Positions 40,462-48,286 of a DNA stretch of 64,000 nucleotides are shown here, one piece after another. The notes beneath the pieces are model-generated. The model ran no database searches. It had not been told where the DNA came from and worked only from the letters and a program-made list of their open reading frames with translations. Source of the DNA: GCA-2683135 sp964507445. GTDB taxonomy: Bacteria; Planctomycetota; GCA-002687715. The DNA is taken from NCBI GenBank assembly GCA_964507445.1, contig CAZDQF010000021.1:22842-86841 (forward strand). The letters are read 5' to 3'. Each line of letters begins with the position of its first letter. Positions within the stretch are counted from its first letter, which is position 1. Position numbers and translations under genes: made by a program.

Positions 40462-42309
40462 ATGTGCGGAATTGTCGGTTGCACATCCAGTAACGGCCCC
40501 GCGACGAGCATGCTCATCGAGGCTCTGAAGCGCCTCGAGTATCGGGGGTACGACTCCGCAGGGGTCGCGGTCCTGGATCCGGACAAGGCGGAGCCCATCA
40601 AGACGGTTCGTCAGGTCGGCAAGATCCGCAACCTCGAATCCGCGCTCGAGGAGGTGGAACTGCAGGGCCGGACCGGCATCGGTCACACCCGCTGGGCGAC
40701 CCACGGGCGCCCCAGCCGGGAGAACGCTCACCCTCATCGCGATCCCAGCGGCCAGCTGGTGGTGGTCCATAACGGGATCATCGAGAACTACCTGGAGCTG
40801 CGGCATCGGCTGGGAGACGCCAGCGCAGAGTCCTTCGCCTCCGAGACGGACAGCGAGGTGATCGCCCACCTGATCGCACATCACTTCAAGGGAGACCTCG
40901 TGGCGGCGGTCCGCGAAGCGGTGAAGGACCTGGAAGGGGCCTACGCCATCGCGGTCGTGCACCGGGAGGCCCCGGACCTGGTCGTGGGAGCGCGGCGGGA
41001 CAGCCCGCTCGTGGTCGGGCTCGGCAAGCAGTCCAATTACCTGGCCAGCGACGTCCCCGCGCTCTTGCCCTGGACCCGGGACATCGTGTATCTGGAAGAC
41101 GGCGACGTGGTGGCCATCCGGCCCGACGGGATCGAGGTGTCCGACGTCGCGGGGAACGCCCTGAGCCGACCGGTCACGGAGATCTCCTGGAGCGCCGAGC
41201 AGGCGGAGAAGGGCGGCTACGAGCACTACATGCTCAAGGAGATCCACGAACAGCCGGTGACCGTCAGCGACGCCCTCCTCGGTCGCCTCACGGATGATGA
41301 CTCCCGCGTCGTCCTGGACGGACTCGGCATCGACGATGAGGCCCTCCGCGGGATCACCCAGGTGCAGCTGGTGGCCTGCGGGACGTCATGGCACGCGGCC
41401 CACGTGGCGAAGTTCTACATCGAGGAGTTCGCTCGCATCCCGGTCTCGGTGGACTACGCCAGCGAGTTCATCTACAGGACCCCGGTCCTGGACTCCGCGT
41501 CGTTGTGTGTCGCCATCAGTCAATCCGGCGAGACGGCGGACACCCGCGCCGCGCTCCGTTGTGCCAGGGACGCCTTCGGCGCCCACACCCTGGCGATCTG
41601 CAACGTGGCTGGTTCCTCCATGGCCCGTGAGGCGGGAGGGGTCATCCTGACCCACGCCGGGCCGGAGATCGGTGTCGCGTCCACCAAGGCGTTCACCGGG
41701 CAGCTGGTCTCCCTGGTCTTGTTGGCCCTGCGACTCGGTCAGGTGCGGAGCGTCATCAGCGACGAGGCCGTGAGGGAGGTGAGCCTCGGCTTGCGGCGGT
41801 TACCCCACGAGGTGGAGAACGTGCTGCGCACGTCCGATTCCGTGAAACGGGTGGCGCAACGCTACTACGAGGCTCGTGACTTCCTCTACATCGGGCGTGG
41901 TGTGAACTATCCCATCGCCCTGGAGGGAGCGCTGAAGCTGAAGGAGATCAGTTACATCCACGCGGAGGGCTACCCCGCCGGCGAGATGAAGCACGGTCCG
42001 ATCGCGCTCATCGATGACGGCATGCCCATCCTCGCGGTGGCGACGGAGGGTCGTACCTACGCCACCATCGCGGGCAACGTGGAGGAGGCCCGGGCCCGCG
42101 GCGGTAAGATCATCGCCCTGGTCTCTCCCGGCGATGAACGGGTGGCTACCGCTGCCGACCATGCGATCGTCGTTCCCAGGGTCCATGAGGCCCTGAGCCC
42201 GATCATCAACACGATACCCCTGCAGCTGCTGGCCTACTTCACGGCCGTGCTGCGCAACACGGACGTGGACCAGCCGCGAAACCTGGCGAAGACGGTGACG
42301 GTGCAATGA
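40462..42309 (+). CDS. glmS: Glutamine--fructose-6-phosphate aminotransferase
   Basis: Makes glucosamine-6-phosphate from fructose-6-phosphate and glutamine, committing carbon to UDP-GlcNAc. 615 residues, standard length: N-terminal glutaminase domain with catalytic Cys2 (MCGIVG), then two SIS domains (SQSGETADT near residue 355 and VKRVAQRYYEARDFLYIGRG) and C-terminal LAKTVTVQ. The essential Cys2 fixes the start. No glmS ribozyme fits in the 27-base gap upstream. Overlaps the next gene as ATGA. Confidence 0.97.
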   Translation: MCGIVGCTSSNGPATSMLIEALKRLEYRGYDSAGVAVLDPDKAEPIKTVRQVGKIRNLESALEEVELQGRTGIGHTRWATHGRPSRENAHPHRDPSGQLVVVHNGIIENYLELRHRLGDASAESFASETDSEVIAHLIAHHFKGDLVAAVREAVKDLEGAYAIAVVHREAPDLVVGARRDSPLVVGLGKQSNYLASDVPALLPWTRDIVYLEDGDVVAIRPDGIEVSDVAGNALSRPVTEISWSAEQAEKGGYEHYMLKEIHEQPVTVSDALLGRLTDDDSRVVLDGLGIDDEALRGITQVQLVACGTSWHAAHVAKFYIEEFARIPVSVDYASEFIYRTPVLDSASLCVAISQSGETADTRAALRCARDAFGAHTLAICNVAGSSMAREAGGVILTHAGPEIGVASTKAFTGQLVSLVLLALRLGQVRSVISDEAVREVSLGLRRLPHEVENVLRTSDSVKRVAQRYYEARDFLYIGRGVNYPIALEGALKLKEISYIHAEGYPAGEMKHGPIALIDDGMPILAVATEGRTYATIAGNVEEARARGGKIIALVSPGDERVATAADHAIVVPRVHEALSPIINTIPLQLLAYFTAVLRNTDVDQPRNLAKTVTVQ

Positions 42310-43643
42310 TGACCAATGATGTCGCGGCCTTGAGTTCGTCGGGTCAATCGCTGCTCGAGAAGTTGGAGTCCCGCACGGCTACGTGTGGCGTGATCGGCCT
42401 GGGCTACGTCGGCTTGCCCTTGATGGTGGAGTTGGCACACGCCGGCTACAGGGTCATCGGGATCGACGTGGACCAGGGGAGAGTGGACGCCATCAACCGC
42501 GGGGAGTCCTATGTGGATGACGTGGGCGTGGACGAGCTCGCTCCGCTGGTGGAGAAGGGACTCATCCGGGCGGAATTGCCTGGACCCGTGCTCGGCGACT
42601 GCGACACCATCTCCATCTGTGTCCCGACGCCCCTGCGCAAGAGCAAGGATCCGGACATCTCCTACATCGTGTCGGCCACCAAGAACGTGGCGGCGTCGTT
42701 GCGTGCGGGCCAGCTGATCGTGTTGGAGAGCACCACCTACCCGGGAACCACCGAGGAGGTGATCCTGCCCGAGCTCCACGCTTCGGGGCTGGCCCCGGGT
42801 GAGGATTTCTTCCTGGCGTTCTCGCCGGAGCGGGTCGACCCGGGCAACCCGGTCTTCAAGACCAAGAACACTCCCAAGGTGGTGGGCGGGGTGACGCCCC
42901 GGTGCAACCGCCTGGCGGTCGCCCTGTATTCCAGCGCCATCGACACCGTGGTGCCCGTGTCTTCCCCTGCGTCCGCGGAGATGGTGAAGCTGCTGGAGAA
43001 CACCTTCCGCAGCGTGAACATCGGCCTCGTCAACGAGGTCGCCATCATGTGCAACAAGCTCCAGTGTGACGTTTGGGAGGTGATCGAGGCGGCAGCCACC
43101 AAGCCCTTCGGCTTCATGCCGTTCTTTCCCGGGCCGGGGCTGGGAGGCCACTGCATCCCCATCGATCCCCACTACTTGTCGTGGAAGCTCAAGACCCTCA
43201 ATTACAACGCCCGCTTCATCGAGCTGGCGGGAGAGGTGAACAGCCAGATGCCCGACTACATGGTGGACCTGTGCGCGGAGGCCTTGAACCGCGTGCGGAA
43301 GTCCATCAACGGGTCCCGGATCCTGGTGCTCGGCGTTGCCTACAAACGCGATGTCTCCGACTGCCGCGAGTCTCCCGCCCTGGACATCCTGCAGATGCTG
43401 CGAGAGAGGGGTGGAGAGATGTCCTACGCCGACCCCCACGTGCCGTCCATCCGCTTCGACGGCGGCACCCTGGAGGCGGTGGCGGCAGACGCGGAGCAGC
43501 TCGCGGCGGCGGACCTGGTGGTGGTGGCGACGGACCACTCGGCCTTCGATCCGGCCCTGGTGGCGTCCACCGCCCCGCTGGTGGTGGACGGCCGCAACCT
43601 CCTCAAGGACCATCCGGACCCGGATCGGATCCTCAAGCTCTGA
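42306..43643 (+). CDS. UDP-N-acetyl-hexosamine 6-dehydrogenase (WbpA/WecC type)
   Basis: Oxidises C6 of a UDP-sugar to the uronate with two NAD. 445 residues: NAD motif GLGYVGLPL (about 31-39), catalytic cysteine Cys283 in GGHCIPIDPHYL, and a C-terminal UDP-binding domain with VLGVAYKRDVSD. The string KLLENTFRSVNI and AFSPERVDPGN are typical of the UDP-GlcNAc/UDP-ManNAc dehydrogenases. With wecB two genes downstream, UDP-ManNAcA is a plausible product, UDP-GlcNAcA the alternative. Overlaps both neighbours. Confidence 0.9.
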   Translation: MMTNDVAALSSSGQSLLEKLESRTATCGVIGLGYVGLPLMVELAHAGYRVIGIDVDQGRVDAINRGESYVDDVGVDELAPLVEKGLIRAELPGPVLGDCDTISICVPTPLRKSKDPDISYIVSATKNVAASLRAGQLIVLESTTYPGTTEEVILPELHASGLAPGEDFFLAFSPERVDPGNPVFKTKNTPKVVGGVTPRCNRLAVALYSSAIDTVVPVSSPASAEMVKLLENTFRSVNIGLVNEVAIMCNKLQCDVWEVIEAAATKPFGFMPFFPGPGLGGHCIPIDPHYLSWKLKTLNYNARFIELAGEVNSQMPDYMVDLCAEALNRVRKSINGSRILVLGVAYKRDVSDCRESPALDILQMLRERGGEMSYADPHVPSIRFDGGTLEAVAADAEQLAAADLVVVATDHSAFDPALVASTAPLVVDGRNLLKDHPDPDRILKL

Positions 43644-44596
43644 TGTCGCGCATCCTGGTGACGGGCGGAGCCGGCTTCATCGGTTCCCATCTCGCGGAGG
43701 CTCTGATTCGTCGGGGTGACGAGGTGACCATCGTCGACTCGTTCGATCCGTTCTACGACGAGGAGATCAAGCGCTCCAATCTGCAAGAGGTGGCGACGGC
43801 GGGTGCGTTTGAGCTGATCGAGGCCGACATCCGCGACCGGGAGGCCATGGGCGCCGTGTTCGCGGGGGCCGGCTTCGAGGTCGTCATCCATCTTGCAGCG
43901 AAGGCCGGAGTCCGACCGTCCATCGAGGACCCCGGCGGCTACGTGTCGACCAACCTGGACGGGTCAGCGGTGCTGTTCGATCTCGCCGTGGCTCATGGCA
44001 AGCCCCGCTTCGTCTTCGCCTCCTCGTCATCCGTCTACGGCAACAACAAGAAGATCCCGTTCTCCGAGGCCGATCCCGTGGACCACCCGGTGTCACCCTA
44101 CGCGGCGACGAAGAAGGCCGGTGAGCTCCTGGCCCACACCTACCACCATGTCCACGGACTGGACGTGACGTGCCTGCGGTTCTTCACCGTGTACGGTCCC
44201 CGGCAGCGTCCGGAGATGGCCATCCACAAGTTCGCGCGCCTCATCGATGCCGGAGAGCCCGTGCCCTTCTTCGGCGACGGGACCTCTCGACGGGACTACA
44301 CCTATGTCGACGACATCATCGACGGCGTGGTGAGGTCGGCGGATCGGTGTGGTGGATACAACATCTACAACCTCGGCGAGTCCCACACGACCACACTGGA
44401 TCGGCTCGTCCGTCAGTTGGAAGACGCGCTGGGGAGGACGGCGGTGCTGAACCGGCTCCCGTTCCAGACCGGAGACGTCCAGGAGACCTTCGCTGACATC
44501 TCCCGCGCCAGGGACGACCTGGGCTACGCCCCCTCCACCCTCGTGGAGGATGGGATCCCGAAGTTTATCGAGTGGTTCAGGAGCCGCGAGTCGTGA
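43643..44596 (+). CDS. NAD-dependent epimerase, probable UDP-glucuronate 4-epimerase
   Basis: 317-residue SDR protein. The catalytic region SSSSVYGNNKKIPFSE followed by DPVDHPVSPYAATKKAGE (Tyr153, Lys157) is typical of UDP-glucuronate 4-epimerases, which make UDP-galacturonate for capsules and lipopolysaccharide. The NAD motif is GGAGFIG. ATG 43643 shares its A with the stop of the preceding gene; the frame is open far upstream but that part overlaps the dehydrogenase in another frame. Overlaps wecB as GTGA. Confidence 0.88.
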   Translation: MSRILVTGGAGFIGSHLAEALIRRGDEVTIVDSFDPFYDEEIKRSNLQEVATAGAFELIEADIRDREAMGAVFAGAGFEVVIHLAAKAGVRPSIEDPGGYVSTNLDGSAVLFDLAVAHGKPRFVFASSSSVYGNNKKIPFSEADPVDHPVSPYAATKKAGELLAHTYHHVHGLDVTCLRFFTVYGPRQRPEMAIHKFARLIDAGEPVPFFGDGTSRRDYTYVDDIIDGVVRSADRCGGYNIYNLGESHTTTLDRLVRQLEDALGRTAVLNRLPFQTGDVQETFADISRARDDLGYAPSTLVEDGIPKFIEWFRSRES

Positions 44597-45696
44597 CCCA
44601 TACCTTGGATGTCATCAGCATCGCCGGGGCGAGGCCCAACTTCATGAAGATCGCGCCCATCGCGGGCGCTCTGGAGGCCGTTGAGGGAGTGCGGCACCGG
44701 GTCATCCACACCGGGCAGCACTACGATCGCAACATGTCGGGCCTCTTCTTCAAGGAGCTGGGGATCCCGGAGCCTTGGCGGAACCTGGAGGTGGGGTCCG
44801 GCAGCCACGCCAAGCAGACGGCAGAGATCATGATCCGCTTCGAGGAGGTGCTGGAGGAAGACCCTTGCGACGTCGTCTGTGTCGTCGGTGATGTCAACTC
44901 CACCATCGCGTGCGCCCTGGTGGCGGTCAAGCGGGGTATCCCCGTGGCCCACATCGAGGCCGGGCTGAGGTCCTTCGACCGGGAGATGCCGGAGGAGATC
45001 AACCGCATCCTCACGGATGCCATCTCCGACAGCCTCTTCGTGACGGAGCCATCCGGCGTGGAGCACCTGGCCACGGAGGGGGTGCCGTCCGATCGGGTCT
45101 TCCTGGTCGGCAACGTCATGATCGACACCCTCCTGGCTCACCGGGAGCGGGCGCGACAGAGCGACGTCCTCTCCCGGCTCGGAGTGGAAGAGAAGGGCTA
45201 CGGCGTGGTGACGCTCCACAGGCCCTCGAACGTGGATGACGACGAGACCCTACGGAGCGTCCTCGGTGCCCTGGAGTCCGTGTCCGACCGCCTCCCCCTG
45301 GTCTTCCCCATGCACCCCCGTACCGCCGCCAATCTGTCGGACAGAGGTGTGGAGCTGGGGCCCGGGTTCATCGTCTGTGAGCCGTTGGGGTACCTGGATT
45401 TTCTGCGCCTGATGGAGGGGGCCTCCATCATGCTCACGGACTCTGGCGGCATTCAGGAGGAAGCGTGTATCCTGCGCGTCCCCTGCCTGACCCTGCGTGA
45501 GAACACGGAGCGGCCCGTCACCATCGAGACCGGTATGAACACCCTGGTGGGTTCTGACCCTGCTGCGATCAAGCGGGAAGCGGGTAAGGTCCTGGATGGG
45601 CTCCGTGAGTTGTCGGACCCGCCGGCGTTCTGGGACGGGAAGGCGGCGCAGCGAGTGACGGACGTCTTGATCGATCGCTACGGGAGGATGACATGA
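44593..45696 (+). CDS. wecB: UDP-N-acetylglucosamine 2-epimerase (non-hydrolysing)
   Basis: Interconverts UDP-GlcNAc and UDP-ManNAc. 367 residues with the family strings GARPNFMKIAPI, HTGQHYD, HIEAGLRSFDREMPEEINR, VTLHRPSNVDD and the UDP-binding DSGGIQEEA and LRENTERP motifs. The start is most likely GTG 44593 within the previous stop (GTGA); an in-frame ATG at 44572 exists. Product would feed the WbpA/WecC-type dehydrogenase two genes upstream. Confidence 0.94.
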   Translation: MTHTLDVISIAGARPNFMKIAPIAGALEAVEGVRHRVIHTGQHYDRNMSGLFFKELGIPEPWRNLEVGSGSHAKQTAEIMIRFEEVLEEDPCDVVCVVGDVNSTIACALVAVKRGIPVAHIEAGLRSFDREMPEEINRILTDAISDSLFVTEPSGVEHLATEGVPSDRVFLVGNVMIDTLLAHRERARQSDVLSRLGVEEKGYGVVTLHRPSNVDDDETLRSVLGALESVSDRLPLVFPMHPRTAANLSDRGVELGPGFIVCEPLGYLDFLRLMEGASIMLTDSGGIQEEACILRVPCLTLRENTERPVTIETGMNTLVGSDPAAIKREAGKVLDGLRELSDPPAFWDGKAAQRVTDVLIDRYGRMT

Positions 45697-46634
45697 AGTG
45701 CCTCGTGACTGGCGGAGCCGGTTTCATTGGCTCGAACCTGGTCCACGCGTTGCTGATGCGGGGCTCCGAGGTGCGTGTCCTCGATGACTTCTCAACAGGG
45801 TTGCGCGCGAACCTCGCGGACGTCGAAGGGGACATCCACCTCATCGAAGGGGACCTCAGGGATGAGGCCGCCGTGACCGAGGCCGTGAGCGGCGTCGAGG
45901 CGGTGTTCCATCAGGGCGCCATGCCGTCCGTGGCGAGGAGCGTCCAGGACCCCATGACCTCATTCGAGGTCAACGCCCGCGGCACCCTCAACGTCTTGCT
46001 GAAGGCTCGGGAGGCAGGGGTGGGGCGCGTCGTCTACGCCGCGTCCTCCAGCGCCTATGGTGACACGGAGGTGATGCCCAAGCACGAGGCCATGCCACAG
46101 CGGCCGCTATCGCCGTATGCCGCGGACAAGGCATACGCGGAGAACCTGTGCCGCGTGTTCACCTCCAGCATGGGGCTGGACTGCGTGGCCTTGCGCTACT
46201 TCAACGTGTTCGGCCCCCGGCAGCGTCCGGACTCCGCCTACGCTGCGGTGATCCCTCGCTTCATCGACGCGGTGTTGTCAGGGGAGAGACCCGTCATCTA
46301 CGGCGACGGGGAGCAGAGCCGCGACTTCACGTTCGTGCAGAACGTGATCGGCGCCAACATGCTGGCGGCGGAGGCGCCCGATGCCCCGGGGCACGTCATC
46401 AATGTCGGTAACGGGTCCCGTACGACCCTGCTGGAGCTCCTCAGCGGGATCCGCGAGATCTGCGGCGTGGATGTGGAACCGGTGCATGAGGACCCCCGCG
46501 TGGGCGACGTGAGGCACTCCCAGGCCGATATCCAGTTGGCCACCCGTGTCCTCGGGTATGCCCCGACCGTTGATCTTCAGGAAGGGTTGCGGAGCACCGT
46601 CGAGTGGTCTCGTGCAGCGAGGGAGTTGTCATGA
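45693..46634 (+). CDS. NAD-dependent epimerase, WbpP/GalE-like
   Basis: 313-residue SDR protein with GGAGFIG, AASSSAYGD, catalytic SPYAADKAYAE (Tyr142, Lys146) and RYFNVFGPRQRPDSAYAAVIPRF. This last string and HQGAMPSVARSVQDP resemble WbpP-type 4-epimerases acting on UDP-GlcNAc or its uronate. The exact substrate is not set by the sequence. Coupled to wecB and the nucleotidyltransferase gene by ATGA overlaps on both sides. Confidence 0.85.
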   Translation: MKCLVTGGAGFIGSNLVHALLMRGSEVRVLDDFSTGLRANLADVEGDIHLIEGDLRDEAAVTEAVSGVEAVFHQGAMPSVARSVQDPMTSFEVNARGTLNVLLKAREAGVGRVVYAASSSAYGDTEVMPKHEAMPQRPLSPYAADKAYAENLCRVFTSSMGLDCVALRYFNVFGPRQRPDSAYAAVIPRFIDAVLSGERPVIYGDGEQSRDFTFVQNVIGANMLAAEAPDAPGHVINVGNGSRTTLLELLSGIREICGVDVEPVHEDPRVGDVRHSQADIQLATRVLGYAPTVDLQEGLRSTVEWSRAARELS

Positions 46635-47362
46635 AGGGCGTGATTCTCGCCGGAGGGTTGGGAAGCCGGCTCCATCCGCTGACGCGGGTAACCAACAAGC
46701 ACCTGCTTCCCGTCTGGGACAAGCCCATGATCCACTATCCCATCGGCTGTCTCCTGAACGCCGGTGTGGACGACATCCTGGTGGTCACGGGGGGCAACGC
46801 AGCGGGGGACTTCCTCAAGCTGCTCGGGAACGGAAAGCACCTGGGGCTCAAGCGTCTGAACTACACCTACCAGGAGGGCGAGGGCGGTATCGCGGACGCG
46901 CTCAGCCTGGCCGAGGACTTCGCCGACGGCGGCAAGATCTGTGTGGTCCTGGGCGACAACATCATCGAGAAGAACATCAAGGCGGCGGCTGACGCCTTTC
47001 GGGACAGCGACGACGGTGCGAAGATCCTGCTCAAGGAGGTCCCCGATCCGGAGCGCTTCGGGGTCGCCGAGCTGGACGGGGATCGGGTGGTCTCCATCGT
47101 GGAGAAGCCTGAGGACCCGGTCTCCAACCTGGCGGTCATCGGCATCTACATGTACGACTCCTACGTGTTCGAGGTGATCAGCACCCTGGAGCCTTCCGCC
47201 CGGGGAGAGTTCGAGATCACGGACGTGAACAACGCCTACATCAAGGCGGGGCGCATGTCCTATGGCGTCCTCGGTGGATGGTGGACCGACGCCGGGACGT
47301 TCGAGTCCCTGCATCGCGCCAGCAACCTGGTCCACGAGGGCGGCGCGAATCAGCCGGATTAG
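46631..47362 (+). CDS. Sugar-1-phosphate nucleotidyltransferase, RmlA-like
   Basis: 243 residues with the signature LAGGLGSRLHPLT, KHLLPVWDKPMI and the metal-binding VVLGDNI region, plus YQEGEGGIADAL. This is the pattern of glucose-1-phosphate thymidylyltransferases, the first step of dTDP-rhamnose synthesis, and rmlD/rmlB follow 3.7 kb on. It is shorter than the usual ~290-residue RmlA, lacking the C-terminal helices of the allosteric site, so regulation by dTDP-rhamnose may differ. Last gene of the overlapping run; ATG inside the preceding stop. Confidence 0.85.
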   Translation: MKGVILAGGLGSRLHPLTRVTNKHLLPVWDKPMIHYPIGCLLNAGVDDILVVTGGNAAGDFLKLLGNGKHLGLKRLNYTYQEGEGGIADALSLAEDFADGGKICVVLGDNIIEKNIKAAADAFRDSDDGAKILLKEVPDPERFGVAELDGDRVVSIVEKPEDPVSNLAVIGIYMYDSYVFEVISTLEPSARGEFEITDVNNAYIKAGRMSYGVLGGWWTDAGTFESLHRASNLVHEGGANQPD

Positions 47363-47428
47363 TCCGGGCCGAGGACGCCGAGCGGATACCATGGCGCTGC
47401 CGGGTCAGGGACCCGACGGGGACCGTAC

Positions 47429-48280
47429 ATGGAAGAGAAGTCCACACGGATACCAGGCTCCACCCGTGACTACACGATCTTCGTGGCCTCGGACGCTACG
47501 GGGCTGACCGCCGAGCGGGTGGTGCAGGCGGCCCTGGCCCAGTTCGAGCCCCACGTGGCGGGGATCGTCCGGTTTTCCCACGTGGGCAGCGAGGACGAGG
47601 TGCGGCACATCGTGGCGCGGGCCTCCCGGGAGCGGGGGATCATCGTCCACACCCTCGTGATCAGCGAACTGCGCGAGGTGATGCACGAGGAGGGGCGCCA
47701 TTACCAGATCGACACCATCGACCTGATGGGGCCGTTGCTGAAGCGCCTCTCCGGCAAGTTCAACGTGGCGCCGACGGCGCAGCCGGGCTTGTTCCGTCAG
47801 CTGGACGAGGAGTACTACAAGCGTATCGAGGCCGTAGACTTCACCGTCAAGCACGATGACGGGCTGCGGCCGGAAGACCTGGCTCTGTCCGACATCGTGA
47901 TCGTAGGGGTGTCCCGCACCTGCAAGACGCCCCTGTCCATCTTCCTGGCCTATCGAGGGTGGCGGGTGGCAAACGTGCCCATCGTGATCGGCATCGACGC
48001 CCCCCACGAGTTGGGGGACGTGCCCAGGGAACGGATCGTCGCGCTGACCATGGACCCTGACCAGCTGGTCAAGGTCCGGACCGCGCGACTCAGGCGCCTG
48101 GGGCATCAGGTGGGTCGCGGGTACAACGACCAGGAGCGCATCTACCAGGAGCTCCTGGAGGCCAAGCGGTTGTACGTGCGCAACCGCTGGCCCATCGTCA
48201 ACGTGACCAACAAATCGGTGGAGGAGACCGCCACCGAGGTCATCGCCATGGTGCGCCGGCAGCGCAACCGGCGAGACTGA
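47429..48280 (+). CDS. Pyruvate, phosphate dikinase regulatory protein (kinase/pyrophosphorylase)
   Basis: DUF299-family bifunctional enzyme that inactivates PPDK or PEP synthase by ADP-dependent phosphorylation of a threonine and reactivates it by phosphorolysis. 283 residues with N-terminal VASDATGLTAERVVQAAL and the P-loop-like GVSRTCKTPLSIFLA (about residues 158-172), both typical of the family. It converges on ppdK with six bases between the stops, a common arrangement of regulator and target. Confidence 0.94.
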   Translation: MEEKSTRIPGSTRDYTIFVASDATGLTAERVVQAALAQFEPHVAGIVRFSHVGSEDEVRHIVARASRERGIIVHTLVISELREVMHEEGRHYQIDTIDLMGPLLKRLSGKFNVAPTAQPGLFRQLDEEYYKRIEAVDFTVKHDDGLRPEDLALSDIVIVGVSRTCKTPLSIFLAYRGWRVANVPIVIGIDAPHELGDVPRERIVALTMDPDQLVKVRTARLRRLGHQVGRGYNDQERIYQELLEAKRLYVRNRWPIVNVTNKSVEETATEVIAMVRRQRNRRD

Positions 48281-48286
48281 GTTTCA

